Origin: Clostridia bacterium
GTDB taxonomy: Bacteria; Bacillota; Clostridia; Christensenellales; Aristaeellaceae
Reading direction: 5' to 3'
DNA: 15,835 nucleotides
Assembly (NCBI GenBank): GCA_016296675.1
Contig: JAEDIV010000047.1
Coordinates: 1-15,835, forward strand
Shown: positions 1 to 7,063 of the stretch, one piece after another
Numbering within the stretch: the stretch's first letter is position 1
Layout: each line of letters begins with the position of its first letter
Notes under the pieces: generated by a model
The model's database searches: none
What the model saw: only the letters and a program-made list of their open reading frames with translations
What the model was told of the DNA's origin: nothing
Translations under genes and position numbers: made by a program

Positions 1-1
1 A

Positions 2-1168
2 TTCAAGCCCCAGGAGAAGAGGGTTCTTGTAAAGAACGAAGCCAACTGGGATGCCGCGAAGGTTTACATCGAGACCATCGAATACATCTATAATAAGGAA
101 GCTTCCACCATCTCCGCTGAAATGTACCGCCGCGGCGAGATCGACTCCGCCTCCATCGACGTTACCATCGCAAGCGAATGGCTCTCCAGCGATGAGACCG
201 CAAACCTCATCCGTCCCGTCCGCCAGACCGGTTTCTACACCTATTTCTACGCCTTCAACTTCGATCCTCAGTTCGACGCGGCCTATGAGCCCGAAAACTG
301 GATGAAGGCAGCCAACAACGAAAACTTCAGAAAGAGCATTTACCACGGCCTTGACCGCGTAAAGGCCATGCTGATCACCGAGCCCGACAACCCCGAATCC
401 ATTATCTTCAACACCGTAACTCCTCCGGACTTCGTAACGCTGGACGGCGTTGACTACACCTCGATCGGCGCGCTCGAATCCATCACCGCTCAGGGCATTG
501 ACACCTTCAACGAGGCGCTTGCTCTTGAATACAAGGCGCTTGCCATGGACGAGCTCAATGCCGCCGGCGCGACCTTCCCCGTCAAGATCCTCATGAAGTA
601 CAACCCCTCGGTCTCCGGCTGGGACGCCGAATGCCAGATCATTGAGCAGCAGCTCGAAGCGCTCCTCGGCACCGACTACATCAACATCATCATCGAAGCC
701 GGCCCCTCCACGGGCTTCCTGACTGCTGTACGCAGAAGCGGCGACTACGCGCTTCTCAAGTGCAACTGGGGTCCCGACTATGCCGATCCTCAGACCTACA
801 CCGATCCCTTCGACGTAGGCAACAACTACAACTTCATGGACAAGGGCGCCAATCCCGAAGAAATGGCCGTCTACTATGAGCTCGTAAACAGCGCGAAGGC
901 CATCACCGTCGATACCGCCACCCGTTACGAAGCCTTCGCAGCTGCTGAAGCCTACATCATCAACCGCGCCTACATCATTCCCTTCGGCTACGGCAACGGC
1001 GGCTACACCGCTTCCCGCATCAACCCCTTCACCACGCAGTACGCTCCCTTCGGTATCTCCAACTACCGCTACAAGGGCACCAAGCTCGTGGAAGAGCCCA
1101 TGGATACCAATGCTTACTTTGATGCATACGATCTGTGGCTTGAAGAGCGTGCAGCGCTGTCCGAATAA
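2..1168 (+). CDS. oppA: Oligopeptide ABC transporter substrate-binding protein (C-terminal part)
   Basis: The reading frame is open from base 2, so the 5' end, signal peptide and lipobox lie outside the window; 388 residues are visible. This is a family 5 extracellular solute-binding protein, which captures peptides outside the membrane and delivers them to the OppBC permease. Family-like landmarks are a segment of the type NWD-AAKVYIETIEYIYNKEAST followed by EMYRRGEID near the visible start. This matches the usual 'YWD...I.....D.....A...GE.D' block. Next comes NFRKSIYHGLDR, where the family typically reads 'VRKAL.YAIDR', and a C-terminal stretch rich in Y, N and P. It lies directly upstream of oppBCDF in the same orientation, which supports the assignment. 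A strong terminator follows the stop codon. Peptide specificity (Opp, Dpp or App type) cannot be read from sequence, so the symbol is by analogy. Confidence 0.9.
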   Translation, partial: FKPQEKRVLVKNEANWDAAKVYIETIEYIYNKEASTISAEMYRRGEIDSASIDVTIASEWLSSDETANLIRPVRQTGFYTYFYAFNFDPQFDAAYEPENWMKAANNENFRKSIYHGLDRVKAMLITEPDNPESIIFNTVTPPDFVTLDGVDYTSIGALESITAQGIDTFNEALALEYKALAMDELNAAGATFPVKILMKYNPSVSGWDAECQIIEQQLEALLGTDYINIIIEAGPSTGFLTAVRRSGDYALLKCNWGPDYADPQTYTDPFDVGNNYNFMDKGANPEEMAVYYELVNSAKAITVDTATRYEAFAAAEAYIINRAYIIPFGYGNGGYTASRINPFTTQYAPFGISNYRYKGTKLVEEPMDTNAYFDAYDLWLEERAALSE

Positions 1169-1191
1169 GGCATAACTCCGTTTCCTTTCAC

Positions 1192-1226
1192 CCGGAGCGG
1201 CGAAAGTTTTTCGCCGCTCCGGTTTT
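1192..1226 (+). terminator. Intrinsic terminator between oppA and oppB
   Basis: A perfect 14-bp stem (1192-1205 pairing with 1209-1222) with a 3-nt loop is followed by TTTT at 1223-1226. It lies 24 nt after the oppA stop and 39 nt before oppB. Such a hairpin inside an opp operon usually lets the binding protein be made in excess over the membrane components through partial readthrough. No obvious promoter is visible between the hairpin and oppB. Confidence 0.85.
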
Positions 1227-1256
1227 GAGCATATTTTCAGGCAAATTATTTCCATC

Positions 1257-1262
1257 AAAAGG
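1257..1262 (+). promoter_or_regulatory. Ribosome binding site deciding the oppB start
   Basis: The purine run AAAAGG is the only Shine-Dalgarno-like element upstream of oppB. It leaves only 2 nt to the GTG at 1265 but 11 nt to the TTG at 1274. The spacing, and the family-typical N-terminus LKYSLKRL, favour the TTG at 1274. Confidence 0.45.
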
Positions 1263-1264
1263 TT

Positions 1265-2209
1265 GTGAACACCTTGCTGAAATACTCCTTAAAGCGTTTG
1301 ATATCTGCGATTTTCACCCTTATCATTATTCTGAGCATCGTATTTTTCCTTCTTCGGCAGATGCCGATAGAGGGCTATTTTGATAATTTCGACAAGATGA
1401 GTGAAACCACCATCAATTCCAAGCTCAGGGAGATGGGCTTACTCGATCCCTTCCCCGTTCAGCTCAAAAACTTCTTCTCCGATCTTCTGCGCGGCGATCT
1501 GGGCACATCCGCCAAATACCGCGTGGGCGAAGACGTAACGAAAATCATCCTTGAAAAAGCGCCCATTTCCTTAAAGATGGGCTTACTTTCCATGGGCATT
1601 TCTCTCCTTATCGGTATTCCGCTTGGCGGCGCAATGGCCAGAAGCAAAATCTGGGACCGCTTCGGTACCATCTTTATCGTGTTTGTAAACGCTGTTCCTT
1701 CGGCGATCTATTATATATTTATTCAGATGTACGGAACCCAGCTGATGGGCATCAGCATGACCTTCGAGCCCGATAACCTTGTCACCTGGATCCTTCCCGT
1801 CTTTTCCATGAGCCTTGGAAACATCGCCTATTATGCAATGTGGCTGAGGCGCTACATGGTGGACGAAATGACGAGGGACTATGTAAAGCTTGCGCGCGCC
1901 AAGGGCGTAAGCAAGAAAAGCCTCACCATGAAACACGTTTTCAGAAACGCGTTCGTTCCGATGATCCAGTATCTGCCCTCGTCCATCCTTTACACCGTAT
2001 GCGGCTCTTTGTATATCGAATCCCTCTACGGTATTCCCGGCATGGGCGGCCTGCTTGTCGACGTCATCGGCCGCCAGGACAATCCTATGGTCCAGGCGCT
2101 GGTTATGATCTATTCCTGTATCGGTATTGTAGGTCTCCTGATCGGCGACCTTATGATGGGCGTTATCGACCCCAGAATCAGCTTTGCAAAGAAGGAGGGC
2201 TCGCGCTGA
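1265..2209 (+). CDS. oppB: Oligopeptide ABC transporter permease OppB
   Basis: An integral membrane subunit of the peptide importer that pairs with OppC to form the channel. With the GTG start it has 314 residues, the usual OppB length. The first transmembrane helix is at about residues 11-30. A short extracytoplasmic segment follows (LREMGLLDPFPVQL...GDLGTS), then five further hydrophobic segments from about residue 100 onward. The coupling-helix EAA region is clear at about residues 206-233 (YVKLARAKGVSKKSL...HVFRNAFVPM). The C-terminal IESLYGIPGMGGLLVDVI block is a hallmark of OppB/DppB. The start is uncertain: GTG at 1265 gives the longest form, while TTG at 1274 is better spaced from AAAAGG. 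The stop codon overlaps the oppC start by one base (TGATG), which points to translational coupling. Confidence 0.93.
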   Translation: MNTLLKYSLKRLISAIFTLIIILSIVFFLLRQMPIEGYFDNFDKMSETTINSKLREMGLLDPFPVQLKNFFSDLLRGDLGTSAKYRVGEDVTKIILEKAPISLKMGLLSMGISLLIGIPLGGAMARSKIWDRFGTIFIVFVNAVPSAIYYIFIQMYGTQLMGISMTFEPDNLVTWILPVFSMSLGNIAYYAMWLRRYMVDEMTRDYVKLARAKGVSKKSLTMKHVFRNAFVPMIQYLPSSILYTVCGSLYIESLYGIPGMGGLLVDVIGRQDNPMVQALVMIYSCIGIVGLLIGDLMMGVIDPRISFAKKEGSR

Positions 2210-3684
2210 TGCATACCTATGAAGATGTAAAAGCCAAAAAGCTTGAAAACGGCATTCACGAAGCGCTGAACACGCCTGAAAACGAAGACGAGCTGTTCGA
2301 ATTCGCCGAATACGACCCCTCCTCCGCAGAAAAAAACGGTTACAGCAACTATTCCTACTGGGGCTGCACCTTCCGCGCGTTTTTCAAGCGCAGAACAGCT
2401 GTGCTTCTGGCAATCGTTCTTGTTCTTCTGGTTGCCTTCACCATCATCCAGCCCATGCTCCCTGGTCAGTACGACGCAATCAAAATCAACGACTATCCCA
2501 TGAGCAAAAAGCAGCTCAAAAACGTTCAGCCGACCGTGGACAACATCCACCTGACCCTGCCTCAGGGAACGCCCCTTCAGTATGCTGAATTCGAAATCAA
2601 GGATGATCCCGAAACCAGCGCAAACTGGGTGGCCGTCTCCGGACAGATCGCGCGTGTTCCCGGAAGAAGCGGCACAAAGGTAACCACCTTTACGCTCGTA
2701 GAATACGGCGAAGAATGGTGCGTCGCCCAATACAACGGCATTACCGGCTATGTAAAAAGCGCGGAGCTCAGCGTAAAACCCGACAAAAAACGCTTTGACC
2801 TCAATGAATACGAAGGACGCTTTGTAACGCCTTATGAATGCTTCTCCAATTCCCCCACCATCATCTACGCTGCGCCTACGGAGTTCTCCAATCCCGATCC
2901 GAACGCAGACGGCTGGCTGTATACCGAAAGAAAGAACCTGATTCTGGGCGAAAACGGGATGTGCACAACCGCTTCAGAAACGCCGCTTCGCATCTACCCT
3001 TCCGCTTACGGCTTCCTCTTCGGCACCAACGAGCGCGGTCAGGATCTGTGGGCGCGCGTATGGAGCGGAACCCGAACCAGCCTCTACATCGGCTTCATGG
3101 TCGCCATCGTCGAAGCCATCGTGGGTATCTTAGTCGGCATCCTCTGGGGCTATGTAAGACAGCTTGACAGGCTGCTTACCGAGCTTTACAATGTTCTTGA
3201 CAACATCCCGACCACTATCGTTCTGATTCTCATCGCCTATGTCATGAGCCCGTCCGTGTCCACCATCATCTTTGCCATGTGCTTAACGCGCTGGATGGGC
3301 ATGGCCCGTTTCATCCGAAATCAGATCATCATCATCCGCGACCGCGATTACAACGTCGCCTCCAGATGCTTAGGCTCTACGCCGGGCCAGATCATGATGA
3401 AAAACCTTCTTCCCTATCTCGTATCCGTCATCATGCTCAGAATGGCCCTGTCCATTCCCGGCGCGATTGGTAACGAAGTGTTCATCACCTATATCGGCCT
3501 TGGCATCCCGATCAATACGCCGTCTCTGGGCAACCTGATCGACGTCGGAAGAAAGCTGTTCTCCTCCGCATCCCTGCGTTATCAGCTGCTCTTCCCGACC
3601 ATCGTACTTTCCATCATCACCATTTCCTTCTATATCATCGGCAACGCCTTTGCAGACGCCGCCGACCCCAGAAATCATCTGTAA
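2209..3684 (+). CDS. oppC: Oligopeptide ABC transporter permease OppC with extracytoplasmic SH3-like insert
   Basis: The second membrane subunit of the peptide importer. The ATG at 2209 overlaps the oppB stop and has AAGGAGG at 2192-2198 with a 10-nt spacer. The frame stays open further upstream inside oppB, but that extension is a shadow. At 491 residues it is far longer than the usual OppC of about 300. Residues 1-60 are a hydrophilic cytoplasmic tail and 63-84 the first transmembrane helix. The permease domain starts at about 271 (FGTNERGQDLWARV...SGTRTSL), with the EAA-like loop at 384-402 (ASRCLGSTPGQIMMKNLLP) and ends in DAADPRNHL. Residues 85-265 form an enlarged outer segment. Within it, residues 146-189 resemble a bacterial SH3 domain, with a beta-rich run ending in EEWCVAQYNGITGYVKSAEL. 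The family assignment is firm; the SH3 reading is by eye. Confidence 0.93.
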   Translation: MHTYEDVKAKKLENGIHEALNTPENEDELFEFAEYDPSSAEKNGYSNYSYWGCTFRAFFKRRTAVLLAIVLVLLVAFTIIQPMLPGQYDAIKINDYPMSKKQLKNVQPTVDNIHLTLPQGTPLQYAEFEIKDDPETSANWVAVSGQIARVPGRSGTKVTTFTLVEYGEEWCVAQYNGITGYVKSAELSVKPDKKRFDLNEYEGRFVTPYECFSNSPTIIYAAPTEFSNPDPNADGWLYTERKNLILGENGMCTTASETPLRIYPSAYGFLFGTNERGQDLWARVWSGTRTSLYIGFMVAIVEAIVGILVGILWGYVRQLDRLLTELYNVLDNIPTTIVLILIAYVMSPSVSTIIFAMCLTRWMGMARFIRNQIIIIRDRDYNVASRCLGSTPGQIMMKNLLPYLVSVIMLRMALSIPGAIGNEVFITYIGLGIPINTPSLGNLIDVGRKLFSSASLRYQLLFPTIVLSIITISFYIIGNAFADAADPRNHL

Positions 3685-3702
3685 GAAAGGAGCTAAAAAA
3701 TC

Positions 3703-4740
3703 GTGTCAGAACCGATTTTATCCGTAAGGAATTTAAATTTCAAATTCACCCTGCGCGGAAAAACGCTCCATGCGATCAGAGATGTGTCTCTGGACGTGTA
3801 TCCCGGCGAATCCCTCGCCATCGTCGGAGAATCCGGCAGCGGCAAAAGCGTATTCACCAAGTCCTTTATGGGGCTTAACGATAAAAACGGCTGGGTGGAA
3901 AGCGGTGAAATTCTCTACAGCGGCATGGATCTTGCCAAATTCACGCAGGAAGAGGAATGGCTCAAAATTCGCGGCAAGGAAATCGCCATGGTCATGCAGG
4001 ATCCGATGACGAGCCTTAATCCCTTAAAAACCATCGGCGCGCAGATCATGGAAGCCATTGAGCTTCACCAGCATTTAAAGGGCGCAAAAGCCCGTCAGGC
4101 GATGCTCGAAATTCTGAAGGACGTCGGCATCCAGAATCCTGAAAAACGCGCAAAGCAGTATCCCCACGAATTTTCCGGCGGCATGCGCCAGCGCGTCGTC
4201 ATCGCAATCGCCGTGGCCTGCAAGCCCAAAATCCTCATCTGCGACGAGCCCACGACCGCCCTTGACGTTACCATCCAGGCGCAGATTTTAAAGCTCATCA
4301 AGGATCTGATTGCCAAATACAATTTAACCGCCATCTACATCACCCATGACCTCGGCGTTGTCGCAAACGTTGCCGAGCGCATCGCGGTCATGTACGCAGG
4401 CGACATCATCGAAATCGGAAAGAGCGAAGAGATTTTCTATGATCCCAAGCATCCCTATACCTGGGCGCTTCTTTCTTCCCTCCCCCAGCTGGGCGTAAAG
4501 GGCGAAGACCTGTATTCCATCAAGGGAACACCGCCCAACCTCTTCCAGGAAATCAAAGGCGACCCGTTCGCGCCGAGAAATCCCAAGCCTTTGAAGATCG
4601 ATTTTGTCAAGCGCCCTCCCCTTTTCGAGGTGACGCCCACCCACAAGGCGCGCACATGGCTTCTGGATCCCCGCGCGCCCAAGGTTGAGCCGCCCGAGAG
4701 CATCAAGATGCTTAAAGATGGGAGGATCGGCAAATTATGA
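3703..4740 (+). CDS. oppD: Oligopeptide ABC transporter ATP-binding protein OppD
   Basis: A cytoplasmic ATPase that energises peptide import together with OppF. The GTG start follows AGAAAGGAG at 3684-3692 with a 10-nt spacer, 18 nt after oppC. The 345-residue protein has Walker A GESGSGKS (42-49), Q-loop Gln99 in MVMQDPMTSLNP, signature FSGGMRQ (157-163), Walker B ILICDE (177-182) and the switch histidine His215 in ITHD. The OppD/DppD-type C-terminal extension follows (PYTWALLSSLP, then GTPPNL and GDPFAPRNP). In many family members this extension carries four cysteines reported to bind an iron-sulphur cluster. Here the equivalent positions read Asp287, Asn293, Asp300 and Thr318, so none remains. 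Its stop overlaps the oppF start (ATGA). Confidence 0.95.
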   Translation: MSEPILSVRNLNFKFTLRGKTLHAIRDVSLDVYPGESLAIVGESGSGKSVFTKSFMGLNDKNGWVESGEILYSGMDLAKFTQEEEWLKIRGKEIAMVMQDPMTSLNPLKTIGAQIMEAIELHQHLKGAKARQAMLEILKDVGIQNPEKRAKQYPHEFSGGMRQRVVIAIAVACKPKILICDEPTTALDVTIQAQILKLIKDLIAKYNLTAIYITHDLGVVANVAERIAVMYAGDIIEIGKSEEIFYDPKHPYTWALLSSLPQLGVKGEDLYSIKGTPPNLFQEIKGDPFAPRNPKPLKIDFVKRPPLFEVTPTHKARTWLLDPRAPKVEPPESIKMLKDGRIGKL

Positions 4741-5672
4741 GCGAAGAAATGAAAAAGGAAGTTCTTCTGTCCGTCAAGGACCTCGTGGTCCGGTTCGGCA
4801 AGAAAAGAAAGCCCTTTACTGCTGTTGACAAGGTCTCCTTCGACATCTATAAGGGCGAAACCTTCGGCCTCGTCGGCGAATCCGGCAGCGGAAAAACCAC
4901 CATCGGCCGCGCAGTCATCCGCGTAGCCCCGACCGCCGGCGGCGATATTTTCTACAGCGGCGAAAAGATCAACGGCAAAATTTCCAAAGAGCTCGATAAA
5001 TCCATCACCCGCAAAGTCCAGATGATTTTCCAGGATCCGATGGCCAGTCTCAACGAACGCGCCAAGGTTGACTATATCGTCTCCGAGGGCATCTATAAGT
5101 CCACAAAGAAAGACGAACGCAAAAAGCTGGTCGACGCCGCGCTAATGGACGTAGGCCTTCTTCCCGAGTTCTCCAGCCGTTTCCCGCACGAATTTTCCGG
5201 CGGCCAGCGCCAGCGCATCGGCATCGCCCGCGCGCTCATCATGCAGCCGGAATTCATCATTGCAGACGAACCCATTTCCGCTTTGGACGTTTCCATCCGA
5301 GCGCAGGTTTTAAACCTTTTAAGCGACCTCCAGAAAAAGCGCAACCTGACCTATCTTTTCATCTCCCATGACTTATCCGTCATGCGCTTTATCTGCGACC
5401 GCATCGCCGTCATTCACAAAGGAAAGATCGTAGAGCTTGCGGATACCGAGGAGCTGTTCCAGCATCCGCTTCACCCCTATACCCGCGCGCTTCTCTCGGC
5501 AGTTCCCATGCCCGATCCCGTAAATGAGAAGCATAAGGAACTTATCGTATACGATCCTTCCATCCATCACTACGAAACCGACAAGCCGGTCTGGTCAGAG
5601 ATCACGCCCGGGCACTTCATCTACGCAAATCAGGCCGAGCTTGAAAACTATCAAAAGGATCTGATGAAATGA
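4737..5672 (+). CDS. oppF: Oligopeptide ABC transporter ATP-binding protein OppF
   Basis: The second cytoplasmic ATPase of the importer, forming the nucleotide-binding dimer with OppD. The ATG overlaps the oppD stop in ATGA and is preceded by GGGAGG at 4720-4725 with an 11-nt spacer. The 311-residue protein shows Walker A GESGSGKT (47-54), Q-loop MIFQDPMASLNER (96-108), signature FSGGQRQ (153-159), Walker B FIIADE (173-178) and His211 in the H-loop. The OppF-typical HPYTRALLSAVP is at 246-257. The tail (ITPGHFIYANQAELENY) keeps the family's PGHF element but, like OppD here, has no cysteine-rich motif. Its stop overlaps the alr start (ATGA), so the racemase is translated from the same message. 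Confidence 0.95.
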   Translation: MSEEMKKEVLLSVKDLVVRFGKKRKPFTAVDKVSFDIYKGETFGLVGESGSGKTTIGRAVIRVAPTAGGDIFYSGEKINGKISKELDKSITRKVQMIFQDPMASLNERAKVDYIVSEGIYKSTKKDERKKLVDAALMDVGLLPEFSSRFPHEFSGGQRQRIGIARALIMQPEFIIADEPISALDVSIRAQVLNLLSDLQKKRNLTYLFISHDLSVMRFICDRIAVIHKGKIVELADTEELFQHPLHPYTRALLSAVPMPDPVNEKHKELIVYDPSIHHYETDKPVWSEITPGHFIYANQAELENYQKDLMK

Positions 5673-6783
5673 TTCCCGCAGAAGCCACCTCGCGCTGCTG
5701 GGCCGAAATCAATATCGGCGCACTCGTTGAGAATTACAAAACCGCGCTGTCCTTTCTGGACAAAAAGACGACGCTTATTCCGGTTTTAAAGGCCAACGCT
5801 TACGGATGCGGCGCGCCTTATATTGCAAAGACGCTCTATCAACAGGGCGCGCGCCTTTTCGCGGTTGCAAGCCTTGAAGAAGCGCTTGAAATCAAAAAGA
5901 CGCTTTCCGATATCGATATTCTGGTCATGGGGCTTGTATCTGCCCCGCTTATCACGAAAGCCATTGATCAGGGCATCATCCTGACGGCCTTTTCCGAAAA
6001 AAGCGCGAAGGAAATTTCCGACGCAGCCATCCAGACCGGAAAATGCGCCCGCGTGCATTTTAAGATGGATACCGGCCTTCACAGACTGGGATTCGGCAGA
6101 GACGATCTGAAAATCATGGTTCAAAGCGCGCTTTATCCGAATCTTGAAGTCGAGGGCATCTTCACGCATCTCGCCCTTCGCAGCAAGGAAGAGGACGACA
6201 TTCAGTTTTCCATCCTTTTAAGCGGCTGGGCAGCGCTCAACAAGGCGGGCATCCATGTCAAGATGCTTCACGCATGCGATTCCATCGGCACTATGATGCG
6301 TGCCGCGTCGGCGCGTGGCTCTACGGCGTATGCCCGAATCGCTATCCTCATCCCGAAAAGTGCCGCGAGGTCATGGTTGTCAGGTGCAGAATTTCCCAGA
6401 TTCACACGATCGAGAAAGGCCAGTGCATCGGCTATGACGACGATCATCCCGTCGAAAAGGAAACGCGCGTCGCAACCCTCTCCGCCGGCTATGTGGACGG
6501 TTTCCCGCGTTTCAATAATGAAGGCTATGTTCTGATCCGTGGCAAAAAAGCGCCGGTTTTGGGCCTTGTATGCATGGATCAGATGATGGTTGACGTATCG
6601 GATATCCATGAAGCGCAGGAAGGAGATCAAGTAACCTTGCTCGGCGACGGCATCCACGTAAACGAATACGCCGCCATTGCCCACTTCAACCGAAACGAAT
6701 GCCTCTGTAGGACTGGAAAACGCGTCCCCCGCATCTATCACAAAGACGGTCAGATCATCGATATTCTTCTTGATATTGAATAA
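5669..6783 (+). pseudogene. alr: Alanine racemase, interrupted by a frameshift
   Basis: A PLP-dependent enzyme interconverting L- and D-alanine for peptidoglycan precursors. The ATG overlaps the oppF stop and AAAAGGA lies about 9 nt upstream. The first part, in the frame of base 5669, runs through the PLP lysine motif (VLKANAYGCG, Lys41), MDTGLHRLGF and HACDSIGTMMR. After about 6301 that frame turns into nonsense and stops at 6535. The rest of the enzyme continues in the frame of base 6274: YDACRVGAWLYG, the catalytic-tyrosine block LSAGYVDGFPR, CMDQMMVDVSD and the C-terminal ECLCRTGKRVPRIY. Both halves are otherwise intact and well conserved, so the lesion is single and recent, or an assembly artefact. 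About five codons expected between MMR and YDACR are missing. As given, the sequence cannot encode a full racemase. The family call is firm; the cause of the break is inferred. Confidence 0.9.
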
Positions 6784-6792
6784 AGACAAAAC

Positions 6793-6821
6793 AGGAGCTG
6801 CTTATACGGCAGCTCCTTATA
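6793..6821 (+). terminator. Terminator after alr
   Basis: A 9-bp perfect stem (6793-6801 with 6809-6817) with a 7-nt loop starts 10 nt after the alr stop. It is followed by a T-rich TATAT tail and preceded by AAAGACAAAAC. It is the first of a series of hairpins and probably ends the opp-alr transcript. Confidence 0.7.
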
Positions 6822-6847
6822 TCATCAACAAACCTCCGGGAGAGGTA

Positions 6848-6877
6848 TGGAGAGGAAGCGCACTTCCTCTCCATTTT
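6848..6877 (+). terminator. Second hairpin with T tail after alr
   Basis: An 11-bp perfect stem (6848-6858 with 6863-6873), tetraloop CGCA and TTTT at 6874-6877. It has the classical form of a plus-strand intrinsic terminator and acts as a backup to the one just upstream. Confidence 0.7.
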
Positions 6878-6881
6878 CAAT

Positions 6882-6990
6882 CGATTTTGGCGGCATGTAC
6901 GCCTAAATCGCGCGTTTTCACAAAGCGTAGCAACTGTTAACGCTTCCCCTTTCCGATCCCCTGAAATCCCGCAGGATTTCAGGGGATCGG
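6882..6990. repeat. Series of inverted repeats in the convergent gap
   Basis: Three further inverted repeats without T tails. The first pairs 6882-6892 with 6900-6910 (ten pairs and one T-T mismatch). The second is a weak 6-bp pair, 6923-6928 with 6940-6945. The third is a perfect 17-bp stem, 6953-6969 with 6974-6990. The loop of the last reads TGCG on the minus strand inside a C-G closing pair, which is the form of a very stable UNCG tetraloop. No coding potential is evident here. With the flanking hairpins they fill most of the 280 bases between alr and the convergent wall-protein gene. Confidence 0.65.
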
Positions 6991-6996
6991 CCCTTC

Positions 6997-7057
6997 CCAT
7001 CAAAAAAGGTACTTTTTTGATGGCTTGAACTGCCGCAGATCAACCGATCTGCGGCAG
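6997..7057. terminator. Paired hairpins at the 3' ends of convergent genes
   Basis: Two perfect 12-bp hairpins lie side by side: 6997-7008 with 7012-7023 (A6 and T6 runs within its arms) and 7030-7041 with 7046-7057. The second is GC-rich and is followed on the plus strand by GTTTCTTTA. It ends 6 nt beyond the minus-strand stop codon at 7064. They probably terminate transcription arriving from both sides; on the minus strand the T run lies inside the second hairpin rather than directly after the first. Confidence 0.55.
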
Positions 7058-7063
7058 GTTTCT

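Noticed and set aside
1840..2208. Upstream extension of the oppC frame into oppB
   Set aside because: The extension overlaps oppB coding sequence and reads as unrelated Arg/His-rich peptide. The ATG at 2209 has AAGGAGG at good spacing and starts family-compatible sequence.
6285..6310. Programmed ribosomal frameshift in alr
   Set aside because: No slippery heptamer is present, and a simple shift would still lack about five conserved-loop codons. A deletion fits better.
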